A stretch of DNA of 64,000 bases from Bacillota bacterium (GTDB lineage Bacteria; Bacillota; Clostridia; Christensenellales; Aristaeellaceae). The stretch covers positions 62,001-126,000 of the forward strand of contig JAEZRP010000032.1 of assembly GCA_023444095.1 (NCBI GenBank), written 5' to 3'. Numbering within the stretch: the stretch's first letter is position 1; each line of letters opens with the position of its first letter. Under the pieces are notes generated by a model that worked only from the letters and a program-made list of their open reading frames with translations, had not been told where the DNA came from and searched no databases. This document shows positions 33,525 through 42,245 of this stretch, in pieces. The translations under genes and the position numbers were made by a program.

Positions 33525-34363
33525 ACCGTCACCTCCTTCCTGATCTGGGCTAGGAGTTCCTCAAACACAGTTTTGACCCACTCGATCCGCTCCGACGCGA
33601 CAAGGCCGATCGAATTCAAAGCACCCAACTGCTCGTCAAACCGGATGCGCGCCACAATCGGAATGCCGTGCGCCAAGCAATACGTTTCGGATGGATTGTC
33701 GACGCCTTCCAGACACTTGTTGAGTACCGCCACCCGGGGCCGATGGAGCGCACCACATAATTCATCCGCCATCTCCAGATTATGGGCACCATACGTCGTT
33801 GGCTCGGCTACCAGGACGCAGAGGTCAGCTGCACGGACGCATTCCATTGCGGCGCACGCGGTACCCGGCGGACAGTCGATGAAGATGTCCGAAACGGCCG
33901 CGTCGATGTCCGCCAAGAGTGCGCGGATGATTGGAACACCGCTCACCTCGCCGGTATTCAGGATGCCTGTAGACACATCGACCGCACCATAGCTTCCACG
34001 CTCGACAATTCCGATCGTGCGCGGCCTCTCCGAGATCGCGGACGCGGGGCACAGATAGGCGCAGCCGCCGCAGGAATGGCAGATAGATTCCGTCAGCAGC
34101 GGTTTGCCTTTTACGAATGCAAGCGCACCAAACTGGCAGAACTGGACGCACGCGCGGCAGCCAAGGCACTTTGCGGAATCAATGACCGGAACGAGCACCG
34201 ACACCTCTTCGCGCGCCGGATTCACTGGTGCGAGAAACAGGTGCCCGTTCGGCTCCTCCACGTCGCAATCTACATATCTGCTGCGCCCGGCTATCGCCAC
34301 CAGGTTGACGGAAACCAGCGTCTTGCCGGTTCCGCCCTTTCCGCTGAGAATTGCGATTTTCAC
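33521..34363 (-). CDS. MinD-superfamily P-loop ATPase with inserted ferredoxin domain (second copy)
   Basis: 280 residues. Walker A SGKGGTGKTLVSVNL at the N-terminus, ferredoxin insert CLGCRACVQFCQF and CHSCGGCAYLCPA, then FIDCPPGTACAAMECVRAAD, the Walker B / switch region. Related to its downstream neighbour across the whole length but with a different ferredoxin and C-terminus, so the two could form a heterodimer. It starts with GTG overlapping the NifX-like stop (GTGA) and ends overlapping the next GTG: three genes coupled in a chain. Confidence 0.93.
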   Translation of the reverse strand: MKIAILSGKGGTGKTLVSVNLVAIAGRSRYVDCDVEEPNGHLFLAPVNPAREEVSVLVPVIDSAKCLGCRACVQFCQFGALAFVKGKPLLTESICHSCGGCAYLCPASAISERPRTIGIVERGSYGAVDVSTGILNTGEVSGVPIIRALLADIDAAVSDIFIDCPPGTACAAMECVRAADLCVLVAEPTTYGAHNLEMADELCGALHRPRVAVLNKCLEGVDNPSETYCLAHGIPIVARIRFDEQLGALNSIGLVASERIEWVKTVFEELLAQIRKEVTV

Positions 34364-34722
34364 TTGTCATCCCCGTGGTGAAAACCCGGATGGATCGCGG
34401 TCAGCGGCTCCAGACGACCGGCCTGCAACGCGTCTACATTGGCAAGTGCCCCGTCAAGCCTTGCCTGATAGAGCCGAACTCCCGCGGCCTTCAGCACATT
34501 GGCCGCGTTCTCCCCGAGGCGGGGAGTGATAAGGGCTTCCGCGCCCAGATCAAGCACGACCTGTGCCGCCCGAATGCCCGTGCCGCCTTCGCTGTTCGCT
34601 GCAGTGTTCTCTAAGATCTCTGTTTTGTCACTGTCCGTGTCGGTCAGGCGAAAGTAGGGCGCACGCCCGAACGACGGGCAAACGGTCGTCCGATCCTCGT
34701 TTACCGGAACCAAAATTTTCAT
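34360..34722 (-). CDS. NifX/dinitrogenase iron-molybdenum cofactor family protein (second copy)
   Basis: 120 residues, AGGAGG before the ATG. MKILVPVNEDRTTVCPSFGRAPYFRL and GIRAAQVVLDLGAEALITPRLGENAANVL match the NifX-like fold. It ends in a His-containing tail (IHPGFHHGDDK) that could bind metal. Different enough from the copy at 31446-31805 to suggest a separate role. It is coupled to the following ATPase gene. Confidence 0.88.
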   Translation of the reverse strand: MKILVPVNEDRTTVCPSFGRAPYFRLTDTDSDKTEILENTAANSEGGTGIRAAQVVLDLGAEALITPRLGENAANVLKAAGVRLYQARLDGALANVDALQAGRLEPLTAIHPGFHHGDDK

Positions 34723-34758
34723 GATGCTCCTCCTCGATAACCCATCCTGAGATATGAA

Positions 34759-35604
34759 TTACTTCGCAAAACCGAGTGCCTTTTCCAGATTTTTAAATAG
34801 GTCGTCGAGCCAGTTGCCTTCGAAAAGCTCGATGACACCCCTGTCACAGGCGACCGCAAGCCTTTTGTCGATCGGCAGATACGCAACGCTTGGGATACCA
34901 TGCTTTTCGGCGATCGTTTCTGCCCGGCTCTCGCCGAAGGGTGTCAGCCTTTTCCCGCAATCGGGGCAGATCAGGTAACTCATATTCTCGACAAGACCGA
35001 TCACGGGGATATTCATCATGCCCGCCATCCGCACCGCCTTCTCGACGATCATGCCCACAAGCTCCTGCGGCGACGCGACCACGACCACGCCGTCCACCGG
35101 AAGCGATTGGAAGACCGTTAAAGGCACGTCTCCCGTGCCCGGAGGCATATCGACGAACATGAAGTCCACGTCGCCCCAAACCACTTCCGACCAGAATTGC
35201 TTGACAGTGCCAGCAATGAGCGGTCCACGCCAGACGACAGGATCCGTGTCATTTTCGAGCAGCAGATTGAGCGACATGACATTGATCCCTGTCTTTGTCC
35301 GAACCGGAAATAGCCCCGCTTCGCTCCCCTCCGCACGCTGCTTCAAGCCGAATGACTTCGGGATGGACGGTCCCGTGATGTCGGCGTCCAGAATCGCGGA
35401 CTTGTAGCCCGCGCGGCGGGCGAGTACGGCCAAGAGGGATGTTACGAGACTCTTTCCCACGCCGCCCTTACCGCTGACGACGGCGATCACCTTTTTGATC
35501 TGGGACAGTTCATTCGCCTTCGCGATAAAGTCAACAGGCTGATCGACTTTCTCCGAACCGGACTCGTTGCTGGTTGAGCAGTTGTTGGTGCATTCGGTAC
35601 TCAT
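34759..35604 (-). CDS. Mrp/ApbC/NBP35-type Fe-S cluster carrier ATPase
   Basis: 281 residues. Walker A VSGKGGVGKSLVTSLLA near residue 44, conserved DADITGPSIPKSFG, DMPPGTGDVPLTVFQSLPVDG and ENMSYLICPDCGKRLTPFG whose CxxC binds a bridging cluster in the dimer. An extra N-terminal cysteine pair (STECTNNCSTSNES) recalls the NBP35-like N-terminus. These proteins bind and transfer [4Fe-4S] clusters to apoproteins. It starts 41 bp after the DUF134 stop. Confidence 0.93.
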   Translation of the reverse strand: MSTECTNNCSTSNESGSEKVDQPVDFIAKANELSQIKKVIAVVSGKGGVGKSLVTSLLAVLARRAGYKSAILDADITGPSIPKSFGLKQRAEGSEAGLFPVRTKTGINVMSLNLLLENDTDPVVWRGPLIAGTVKQFWSEVVWGDVDFMFVDMPPGTGDVPLTVFQSLPVDGVVVVASPQELVGMIVEKAVRMAGMMNIPVIGLVENMSYLICPDCGKRLTPFGESRAETIAEKHGIPSVAYLPIDKRLAVACDRGVIELFEGNWLDDLFKNLEKALGFAK

Positions 35605-35645
35605 GCGATTTCCTTTCTATATTCCATACTTAAAGCTTTGGAACT

Positions 35646-36002
35646 TCAATATCCTCTGCCGTAACGGTGCCTCATGCAACCGCCGCAGCGACAGGTTTCC
35701 TCCAATCCATCACACAGCTGGTAATCACCGCCTTCGATCTTGAGAACCCTACCATGGACCAGCGATTCCGCAATCTTGCGTCGTGCCTCGCTGTAAATGC
35801 GCTGGACACTTGTACGGGCGATATTCATCTGATCGGCGCATTCTTCCTGTGTGAAATTCTCCAGATCAATCAGGCGGATCGACTCGTACTCGTCGACGGA
35901 CATGGTGACCGGCGGCTCTTGTTCTGGCCGCGCATCCAGCGGTCCATATCGATTGCGCTCAGGTAGACAGCAAACTTTGCGCCATTTTCTCGGTCTTGGC
36001 AT
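35646..36002 (-). CDS. DUF134 family putative DNA-binding protein
   Basis: 118 residues from ATG 36002 (GGAGG five bases upstream; the longer frame lacks a binding site). MPRPRKWRKVCCLPERNRYGPL is the DUF134 signature and MSVDEYESIRLIDLENFTQEECADQM with ARTSVQRIYSEARRKIAESL forms a sigma-70 region 4-like helix-turn-helix. The C-terminus carries a Cys-rich CRCGGCMRHRYGRGY that could bind metal or a cluster. It probably regulates this cluster in response to Fe-S or redox state. Confidence 0.9.
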   Translation of the reverse strand: MPRPRKWRKVCCLPERNRYGPLDARPEQEPPVTMSVDEYESIRLIDLENFTQEECADQMNIARTSVQRIYSEARRKIAESLVHGRVLKIEGGDYQLCDGLEETCRCGGCMRHRYGRGY

Positions 36003-36083
36003 ACTTCCCTCCATTTCAGCCCGTTCTTTTTCCGAGTTCAGATTTGACGGGAGAGAGACGAATCCCTCCCCCGCGCATCGTCA

Positions 36084-36362
36084 TTACATGTCCTCAAGTT
36101 GTCTGTTGACGGAATCGAGCCCTGTTTCGAGCGCCGCTTTGCGTCGTTCGAGTATCTCCCTGCGAGAGACGTCGTCTGACTGGAAATCGGAGGCGAAAAA
36201 TCTTCCGTACCCTCGTCCGTAACCACAGCCCCGGCGCCAACCAAGGCCAAGACCCAGACCGCGCCCCGTTCCGTAACCCGGTGCTGCACCTGTGCAGAAG
36301 CCGAAGCCCCTGCCTGTCATCGGACCCGCACCCATTGGTCCTGTTCCATTTCTTCCCGGCAT
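36084..36362 (-). CDS. DUF5320 family small Gly-rich protein
   Basis: 92 residues, AAAGGAGG before the ATG. Begins MPGRNGTGPMGAGPMTGRGF, the exact DUF5320 pattern, followed by Gly/Arg/Tyr-rich repeats (GRGLGLGLGWRRGCGYGRGY) and a C-terminal helix likely to form a coiled coil (SRREILERRKAALETGLDSV). The family is unusually abundant beside NifX-like and Mrp proteins in anaerobes; its function is unknown. It heads the minus-strand cluster. Confidence 0.88.
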   Translation of the reverse strand: MPGRNGTGPMGAGPMTGRGFGFCTGAAPGYGTGRGLGLGLGWRRGCGYGRGYGRFFASDFQSDDVSRREILERRKAALETGLDSVNRQLEDM

Positions 36363-36385
36363 ATTGCCTGCACCTCCTTTATGGT

Positions 36386-36430
36386 CATATGCCCTTTACG
36401 AAGCCCATTATACTCGGATTCGGGCATATG
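36386..36430. promoter_or_regulatory. Perfect inverted repeat framing the DUF5320-cluster promoter
   Basis: CATATGCCC at 36386-36394 and GGGCATATG at 36422-36430 form a perfect 9-bp inverted repeat separated by 27 bp. One arm overlaps the -35 hexamer, the other lies just after the start point. Each arm contains the palindrome CATATG. A two-site operator for a dimeric regulator is likely. Confidence 0.6.
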
Positions 36431-36434
36431 TCAA
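36407..36434 (-). promoter_or_regulatory. Promoter of the DUF5320-DUF134-Fe-S ATPase cluster
   Basis: Minus strand TTGACA (36429-36434), 16-base spacer, TATAAT (36407-36412): perfect hexamers, about 45 bp before the DUF5320 start. Confidence 0.85.
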
Positions 36435-36501
36435 TATTTTTCTCTTTGCATCTTTTTTAGGTGTCCAAATCCACCCTTTCAATACAGACCAAAGGCAGCG
36501 C

Positions 36502-36534
36502 AAAAAACCTGCCGATCATTGATCTGATCGGCAG
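36502..36534 (-). terminator. Orphan intrinsic terminator on the minus strand
   Basis: Stem CTGCCGATCA/TGATCGGCAG (10 bp, perfect) with a six-base loop, followed on the minus strand by G and TTTTTT. No gene ends here on that strand. The surrounding gap 36435-36715 holds no intact gene apart from the cas promoter; a short minus-strand frame upstream of the hairpin (including KEAAKRLYKLPQGYLHYWEI) looks protein-like but has no start in frame. Confidence 0.75.
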
Positions 36535-36656
36535 AGGTCGTAAGAAGAATCGATTTCCCAGTAATGGAGATATCCCTGCGGCAGCTTATACAGTCGCTTT
36601 GCGGCTTCCTTTCATCTTCATCGATATCAATCTTTTACTATCATTTATCATTTGCG

Positions 36657-36684
36657 TTGACACCATGTAAATATATAGTATAAT
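36657..36684 (+). promoter_or_regulatory. Promoter of the cas operon
   Basis: TTGACA (36657-36662), 16-base AT-rich spacer, TATAAT (36679-36684), 31 bp before the cas3 start codon. Confidence 0.85.
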
Positions 36685-36715
36685 TCTTTTAGACTACACA
36701 TGTGAGGCAAATAAC

Positions 36716-38872
36716 ATGGAAAGAGTGGAATTTTACGCGCATCGGCGCGAGGACGGCGCGCTTCAAACTGTGCCCGAACACCTCGAAGGTACGGCGGAAT
36801 ATGCGCGCGCGTTCGGAAAAACGGTCGGCATGGAGGAGGAAGCCGCCTACGCCGCGATGGCGCACGACCTCGGCAAATTCACTCCAGGCTTTCAGCGCCG
36901 CCTCCTCGCGGACGGTCCGAAGGTGGACCACGCAACCGCGGGCATGCACGAGGCGTTGAAGGCGCGCCATATGCAGGCTGCCTTCGCCATCGCAGGACAT
37001 CACTCGGGTCTTCCAGATATGGGAACGGCCGCGGACACGGCGAACGAAGCGACCCTGCACGGCAGACGGAAGCGCAAGCCTGGCGCGGGGATCGAGGATT
37101 ATTCTTGCTTCCACTCGTTTTTGAATCTCACTCCACCCCCGCCCTTGCCCGTCGTCGACACCCCGGCCGACTTCCTGCGCACCAAAATGCTCTATTCCTG
37201 CCTTGTGGACGCGGATTGGCTCGACACCGAGCGATTCGTCAACGCGGGAAAGGTGGAGCGCGGCGCGGGCGAGCCCCTTGCGGCGCTCGCGCGCAGGTTC
37301 GACGCGTGGCTCACGCAGAAGGGCTGGGCGCGCCCCGATCGGGATAGGCCCATGTCGCTCAACAAGATGCGCGGCGACATCCTCCACGCCTGTCTCGACA
37401 ATGCAGCCCTCTCCCCCGGCCTTTTCACGCTCACGGTGCCGACCGGCGGCGGCAAGACAACGGCATCCCTCGCCTTCGCGCTGCGCCACGCCCTGCTGCA
37501 CGGCCTCGAGCGCGTGATTTACGTGATCCCCTACACGAGCATCATCGACCAGACGGCGAAAACGTTCCGGGAGATCCTGGGCGAAGAAAACGTCCTTGAG
37601 CATCATTCGCAGGTCCAGTTTGACCCTGAGGATGACCGGCTCGCGCCCACGCAAAAGAAGCTGCAACTCGCGACCGAAAACTGGGACGCGCCCGTCGTCG
37701 TCACGACCTCCGTCCAGTTCTTTGAATCCCTTTTCACAAACCGCAAATCCCCCAGCCGCAAGATCCACAACATCGCAAGGAGCGTCGTCATCTTCGACGA
37801 GGCGCAGATGCTACCTCTACCGTATCTGAAACCATGCATCATGATGATCGCCCGGCTCGCGCGCGATTTCAACGTCTCGGCTGTGCTCTGCACGGCGACG
37901 CAGCCTTCGCTTGATTTTTTGCTGAAGGAATATGCCAGGGACATGCTCGTGCGCGAACTCGCGCCCGATCCCGTCACATTGAACGCAGCATTCCGCCGCG
38001 CCATCATCCGCATGGCCGGTCCGATGGACGACGGGACGCTTGCGGAGGAGCTGAATGCGCACGATCAGGCGCTGTGCATCGTCAATTCCAAGCGCCACGC
38101 ACAGGCCCTCTTTCAGAAGCTCCAAAGAGAGGGCGCATACCAGCTTACAACCCTTCTCTACCCCGCGCACCGGGCGCGCAAGCTCGAGGAGATCCGCGCG
38201 CGCCTCAGGGAGGGCCTCCCCTGCCGCGTCGTCTCCACCTCTCTCATCGAGGCGGGCGTTGACGTCGACTTCCCGGCGGTCTACCGCGCCGTATCCGGCC
38301 TCGATTCCATCTTGCAGGCCGCGGGCCGCTGCAACCGCGAAGGACGGCGCAAGAAGGAGGAGAGCATCGTCACCGTGTTCGAACCGGAACTGCCCTCCCC
38401 CCTTATCTTCAGACCCAATACGGAGGCCGCGCGGGGCGCGATGCGCATTTATGAGGATGCCGCCTCTCTCGAGGCGATTCAGGAGTACTTCGCGATCCTG
38501 TACGCGAACAAGGGAGAGAAGCTCGACGATAAACGGATCATGGAAGATATCAGCCGGTTCGCGTTCTCGACCGTCGGCGAAAAGTTCAAGATCATCGAGG
38601 AAAACACGCGCAGCGTCTCCATCCTGTTCCGCGACGAGGAGGCGCAGGATCTCGAACGCCGCCTGCGCGCCGGGGAGCGCTCCCGCGCGCTTCTGCGCGC
38701 GCTGGGCAGGTATTCCGTCAACGTGTTTGACGACCATTATAAGGCGCTTTGCGCGGCGGGCGCGCTCGAGCGGGTGGACGAGGATATCTATCTGCTCAGG
38801 TCCATCGACGCCTATGAAGACGGCATCGGCCTGACGCTCGAACCGAGCGGCGGCAACTGCGACTTTATGTAG
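36716..38872 (+). CDS. cas3: CRISPR-associated helicase/nuclease Cas3 (subtype I-C)
   Basis: 718 residues. The N-terminal HD nuclease (about 1-210) shows MAHDLGKFTPGF, VDHATAG and AIAGHHSGLPD, the metal-binding His/Asp set. The SF2 helicase follows: Walker A VPTGGGKTTASLAFALRH near residue 243, DEAQ box VVIFDEAQMLPLP, CTATQPSLDFL, and motif VI DSILQAAGRCNREGR. Recruited by Cascade, it nicks and degrades target DNA. First gene of the operon, with GAGG before the ATG. Confidence 0.97.
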   Translation: MERVEFYAHRREDGALQTVPEHLEGTAEYARAFGKTVGMEEEAAYAAMAHDLGKFTPGFQRRLLADGPKVDHATAGMHEALKARHMQAAFAIAGHHSGLPDMGTAADTANEATLHGRRKRKPGAGIEDYSCFHSFLNLTPPPPLPVVDTPADFLRTKMLYSCLVDADWLDTERFVNAGKVERGAGEPLAALARRFDAWLTQKGWARPDRDRPMSLNKMRGDILHACLDNAALSPGLFTLTVPTGGGKTTASLAFALRHALLHGLERVIYVIPYTSIIDQTAKTFREILGEENVLEHHSQVQFDPEDDRLAPTQKKLQLATENWDAPVVVTTSVQFFESLFTNRKSPSRKIHNIARSVVIFDEAQMLPLPYLKPCIMMIARLARDFNVSAVLCTATQPSLDFLLKEYARDMLVRELAPDPVTLNAAFRRAIIRMAGPMDDGTLAEELNAHDQALCIVNSKRHAQALFQKLQREGAYQLTTLLYPAHRARKLEEIRARLREGLPCRVVSTSLIEAGVDVDFPAVYRAVSGLDSILQAAGRCNREGRRKKEESIVTVFEPELPSPLIFRPNTEAARGAMRIYEDAASLEAIQEYFAILYANKGEKLDDKRIMEDISRFAFSTVGEKFKIIEENTRSVSILFRDEEAQDLERRLRAGERSRALLRALGRYSVNVFDDHYKALCAAGALERVDEDIYLLRSIDAYEDGIGLTLEPSGGNCDFM

Positions 38873-38915
38873 AGATATCCATCGAAGGAGAACTCAAACG
38901 AAAGGAGTTGATGAT

Positions 38916-39584
38916 ATGCCCTACCTGGTGGAGGTACGGGGCGACTACGCCCTCTTCAGCCGTCCGGAGTTGGCTGTGGAGCGCATGAGCTACGATGTGA
39001 TCACGCCGAGCGCGGCGCGGGGACTGCTGGAATCGGTCTACTGGCATCCCGGGATTCGTTTCTCGATCGAGCGCGTGTATGTTCTGAACCCTATTCGCTT
39101 CATGAGCATCCGGCGCAACGAGGTGACGGAGAAGATCAGCGCGAAGAATATGCTGACTGCCATGAACGGGGGAAAGGTGGACAACTTTCTTGCGACGCCG
39201 GACGTCATCGCGCAGCGCGCGTCGCTCGTGCTCCGGGATGTGCGCTACGTGATCAAGGCGCGCTTCGACCTCACGGAGAACGCCGCGCCGAGCGACAATC
39301 CCGGCAAATTCAGCGACATCATCCGGCGGCGGCTGGAGAAGGGGCAATTCTATTCCATGCCATACCTGGGCTGCCGCGAATTTCCCGCCAACGTGACGAT
39401 GTGGGAGGGCGATGAGGCGGACGCGCAGGCGCTCGCGCGCAAGGAACACTCCGGCAGTCGCGATCTGGGGCTGATGCTCTACGACCTCGACTACACGGAT
39501 CCCGCGAACATCACCCCCATGTACTTCCGCGCGCGGCTCGTGGACGGCGTTTTGAACGTCTCCGGCGAGGAGGTGTACCGATGA
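38916..39584 (+). CDS. cas5c: Cas5c (Cas5d) pre-crRNA endonuclease and Cascade subunit
   Basis: 222 residues, AAAGGAG eight bases upstream. RAMP-fold N-terminus YLVEVRGDYALFSRPELAVE and the family pattern TPSAARGLLESVYWHPGIRF are diagnostic for subtype I-C Cas5. In I-C systems it replaces Cas6 and cuts the repeat RNA at the base of the stem, then stays on the 5' handle. The Lys of IKARF near residue 115 lies where the catalytic Lys is expected. It overlaps cas8c by four bases. Confidence 0.95.
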   Translation: MPYLVEVRGDYALFSRPELAVERMSYDVITPSAARGLLESVYWHPGIRFSIERVYVLNPIRFMSIRRNEVTEKISAKNMLTAMNGGKVDNFLATPDVIAQRASLVLRDVRYVIKARFDLTENAAPSDNPGKFSDIIRRRLEKGQFYSMPYLGCREFPANVTMWEGDEADAQALARKEHSGSRDLGLMLYDLDYTDPANITPMYFRARLVDGVLNVSGEEVYR

Positions 39585-41314
39585 TCCTGCAGGCGCTCAA
39601 CCAGCTCTACGAATACCTCGCCGCGCACAGCCTCGTCGAGGAGCCCGGCTGGACGCGCTCAAAGATATCCTATGGTCTCGACCTCGGGGACGACGGGGAT
39701 ATCGTCGGCGTCTATACCCTCAAGGAGCCGGACAAGAAGGGAAAGCCCGTTCCCTCGATGGTGAAGACGCCCATCGCGCCCAAGCGCACCGTCGGAATTG
39801 AGCCGGTGTTTCTCTTCGACAGCCCGACCTATCTCCTCGGCATCGACGCAAAGGGCAAACCCGAGCGCACGCGCGAATGTTTCGAGGCCTGTAAAGCGCT
39901 GCACCTCGACGTGCTGTCCGGCGTGGACACGCCCGCCGCGCGCGCCATCAAGGCGTACTTTGCCACGTGGAATCCGGACGCGGCGCACGAGCATCCCGAA
40001 CTCAAGGGGTATCTCGAGGACATGCTCACGGGCGTGAACCTCATCTTCTACTATCACAGCCGTACCGTGACCGAGGACACCGAAATCTGCCGCGCATGGC
40101 AGCGCCACTACGACGGCGGCGAGGGCGAACAGGTGCGCTGCCTCGTAACCGGCGAAATGGCGCGCGTGGCGCGCATCCACCCGCCGATCAAGGGCGTGCG
40201 CGGCGGCCAATCCTCTGGCACGGCGCTCGTCTCCTTCAATGCGCCCGCCTTCGAATCCTTCGGCCGCGAACAGGGTATGAACGCCCCCATTGGCGAGCAC
40301 GCCGCGTTCGCGTACACCACGGCGCTCAACTACCTGATCGCCGACCATGACCACCAGCAGATGATCGGCGACACGGTCGTCGTCATGTGGTCGGAGAGCG
40401 GAGAGGCTGCGTATCAGGACGTCGGAATGGCGGCGTTTGACCTCTCAGAGGACGCGGCGCTCACAGGCGAGGAGGCGCAGCAGGCGATCTCCGGCGCGAT
40501 CAAGAAGCTCTCCCAGGGCGAAGTCGCCGACTGGAAGGGGATTCACATCGACCCGTCCGTGCAGTACTACATCTTCGGCTTCTCACCCAATGCCGCGCGG
40601 CTTTCGGTGCGATTCTTCCTCCAGAACACATTCGGTCACTTCATCCAAAACGCGGAGCGGCACAGGGAGGATATGCGGATCGTCCGCCCCTCGTTCGACC
40701 GCTTCGAGTACCTCTCGCTATGGCGCATGCTGCAGGAGACGGTCAACATGAACAGCCGCGACAAGAGCCCCCAGAAGCAGATGGCGGGCGACACCCTGCG
40801 CGCCATCCTCACCGATACCCGCTACCCCGCGACGCTCATCAACGCGGTCGAGCTGCGCATCCTCGCGGAAAGCACAGTCACGCGCGGCCGCGCCGCGATC
40901 ATTAAGGCGTACTACCTCAAAAACAAGGGATTACCGACGGAGGTGCTGACAGTGGAACTCAACCGGAAATGCGATTACATGCCCTACGTATTGGGGCGGC
41001 TCTTCTCGGTGCTGGAACAGACGCAGGAGAAGGCCAACGGCACGGCAACCATTCAGGATCGGTACTTCAACTCCGCCGCGGCGACGCCATCCGTCATCTT
41101 TCCAAGACTTATCAGCCTCGCGAAGAACCATCTCTCGAAACTCGACACCGGCTTCCAGATTGGCTTCGAAAAGCAGATCACGGAGCTTATGGGCATGATC
41201 CACGAACCCCTCCCCGCCCGCATGACGCAGGCCGAGCGAGGCGCGTTCCAGCTGGGATACTATCACGAGCAGCAATACCGCTACACCAAGAAGGAAGACA
41301 GGGAGGATAAATAA
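39581..41314 (+). CDS. cas8c: Cas8c (Csd1), large subunit of the I-C effector complex
   Basis: 577 residues, GAGGAGG binding site at the end of cas5c. Csd1 features: MILQALNQLYEYLAAHSLVEEPGW at the N-terminus, SYGLDLGDDGDIVGVYTLKE, VRCLVTGEMARVARIHPPIKGV and FSPNAARLSVRFFLQNTFGHF. Recognises the PAM and unwinds DNA; its C-terminal part often also supplies an internally translated small subunit (Cas11c), which I cannot locate with certainty here. Confidence 0.96.
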   Translation: MILQALNQLYEYLAAHSLVEEPGWTRSKISYGLDLGDDGDIVGVYTLKEPDKKGKPVPSMVKTPIAPKRTVGIEPVFLFDSPTYLLGIDAKGKPERTRECFEACKALHLDVLSGVDTPAARAIKAYFATWNPDAAHEHPELKGYLEDMLTGVNLIFYYHSRTVTEDTEICRAWQRHYDGGEGEQVRCLVTGEMARVARIHPPIKGVRGGQSSGTALVSFNAPAFESFGREQGMNAPIGEHAAFAYTTALNYLIADHDHQQMIGDTVVVMWSESGEAAYQDVGMAAFDLSEDAALTGEEAQQAISGAIKKLSQGEVADWKGIHIDPSVQYYIFGFSPNAARLSVRFFLQNTFGHFIQNAERHREDMRIVRPSFDRFEYLSLWRMLQETVNMNSRDKSPQKQMAGDTLRAILTDTRYPATLINAVELRILAESTVTRGRAAIIKAYYLKNKGLPTEVLTVELNRKCDYMPYVLGRLFSVLEQTQEKANGTATIQDRYFNSAAATPSVIFPRLISLAKNHLSKLDTGFQIGFEKQITELMGMIHEPLPARMTQAERGAFQLGYYHEQQYRYTKKEDREDK

Positions 41315-41315
41315 A

Positions 41316-42245
41316 ATGAGCGCACCGATCCAGAACAGGTATGAATTTGCGATCTTCTTCGACGTCCTGAACGGCAACCCCAACGGCGATCCCGATTCCG
41401 GCAACATGCCCCGGGTCGATCCCGAGACCGGTTATGGCCTCGTGACGGACGTATGCGTCAAGCGCAAGATCCGCAACTACGTCGAGACCGTCAAGGAAGA
41501 CAAAGCAGGCTTTCGCATCTACATCAAGGACGGCGTGCCACTCAACCGCAGCGACAATATGGCCCTGGAGTACCTCGGCCTCGAAAAGGGCTCCGACCTC
41601 AAGGCGGCGAAGAAGGCCGACCCGGGCATCGACGAGAAGATCCGAGACTTCATGTGCCAGAACTACTTCGACATCCGCACATTCGGCGCGGTCATGACGA
41701 CGTTTGTGAAGGGCGCGCTCAACTGCGGTCAGGTGCGCGGGCCCGTCCAGCTCGGCTTCGCGCGCTCGGTCGAACCCATCATCCCGCAGGAAGTGACGAT
41801 CACCCGCGTCGCCATCACCACGGAGGAGGACGCCGCCAAGAAAGGCACCGAGATGGGCCGCAAGTACGTGGTCCCCTACGGCCTCTACCGCATGGAGGGC
41901 TATGTGTCCGCGAACCTCGCGCGCAAGTCGACCGGCTTTTCCGAGAGCGATCTCGACCTTCTCTGGGAGGCAATCATCAACATGTTCGAGAACGACCGCT
42001 CCGCCGCGCGCGGCAATATGGCGGTGCGCAGACTCGTCATCTTCAGGCACGACTCCGAACTGGGCAGCGCCCCCGCGCACAAGCTCTTCGACGCCATCAA
42101 AGTCATGCGCAAGGTCGGGGACAAGCTCGTCGATCTCGACGACGCGGGTACGCTTCCCCCCGCCCGCAGCTTCGACCGCGATTACGTCGTGTCCGTGGAC
42201 GAGGTCGCGGTCCCAGAAGGCGTGGAGGTGTCGATCCGGTGCTGA
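41316..42245 (+). CDS. cas7c: Cas7c (Csd2), backbone subunit of the I-C effector complex
   Basis: 309 residues, AGGGAGG before the ATG and one base after cas8c. NRYEFAIFFDVLNGNPNGDP followed by DSGNMPRVDPETGYGLVTDVCVKRKIRNYV are hallmark Cas7/Csd2 segments; KYVVPYGLYRMEGYVSANLA follows later. Several copies coat the crRNA spacer in Cascade. Confidence 0.97.
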   Translation: MSAPIQNRYEFAIFFDVLNGNPNGDPDSGNMPRVDPETGYGLVTDVCVKRKIRNYVETVKEDKAGFRIYIKDGVPLNRSDNMALEYLGLEKGSDLKAAKKADPGIDEKIRDFMCQNYFDIRTFGAVMTTFVKGALNCGQVRGPVQLGFARSVEPIIPQEVTITRVAITTEEDAAKKGTEMGRKYVVPYGLYRMEGYVSANLARKSTGFSESDLDLLWEAIINMFENDRSAARGNMAVRRLVIFRHDSELGSAPAHKLFDAIKVMRKVGDKLVDLDDAGTLPPARSFDRDYVVSVDEVAVPEGVEVSIRC

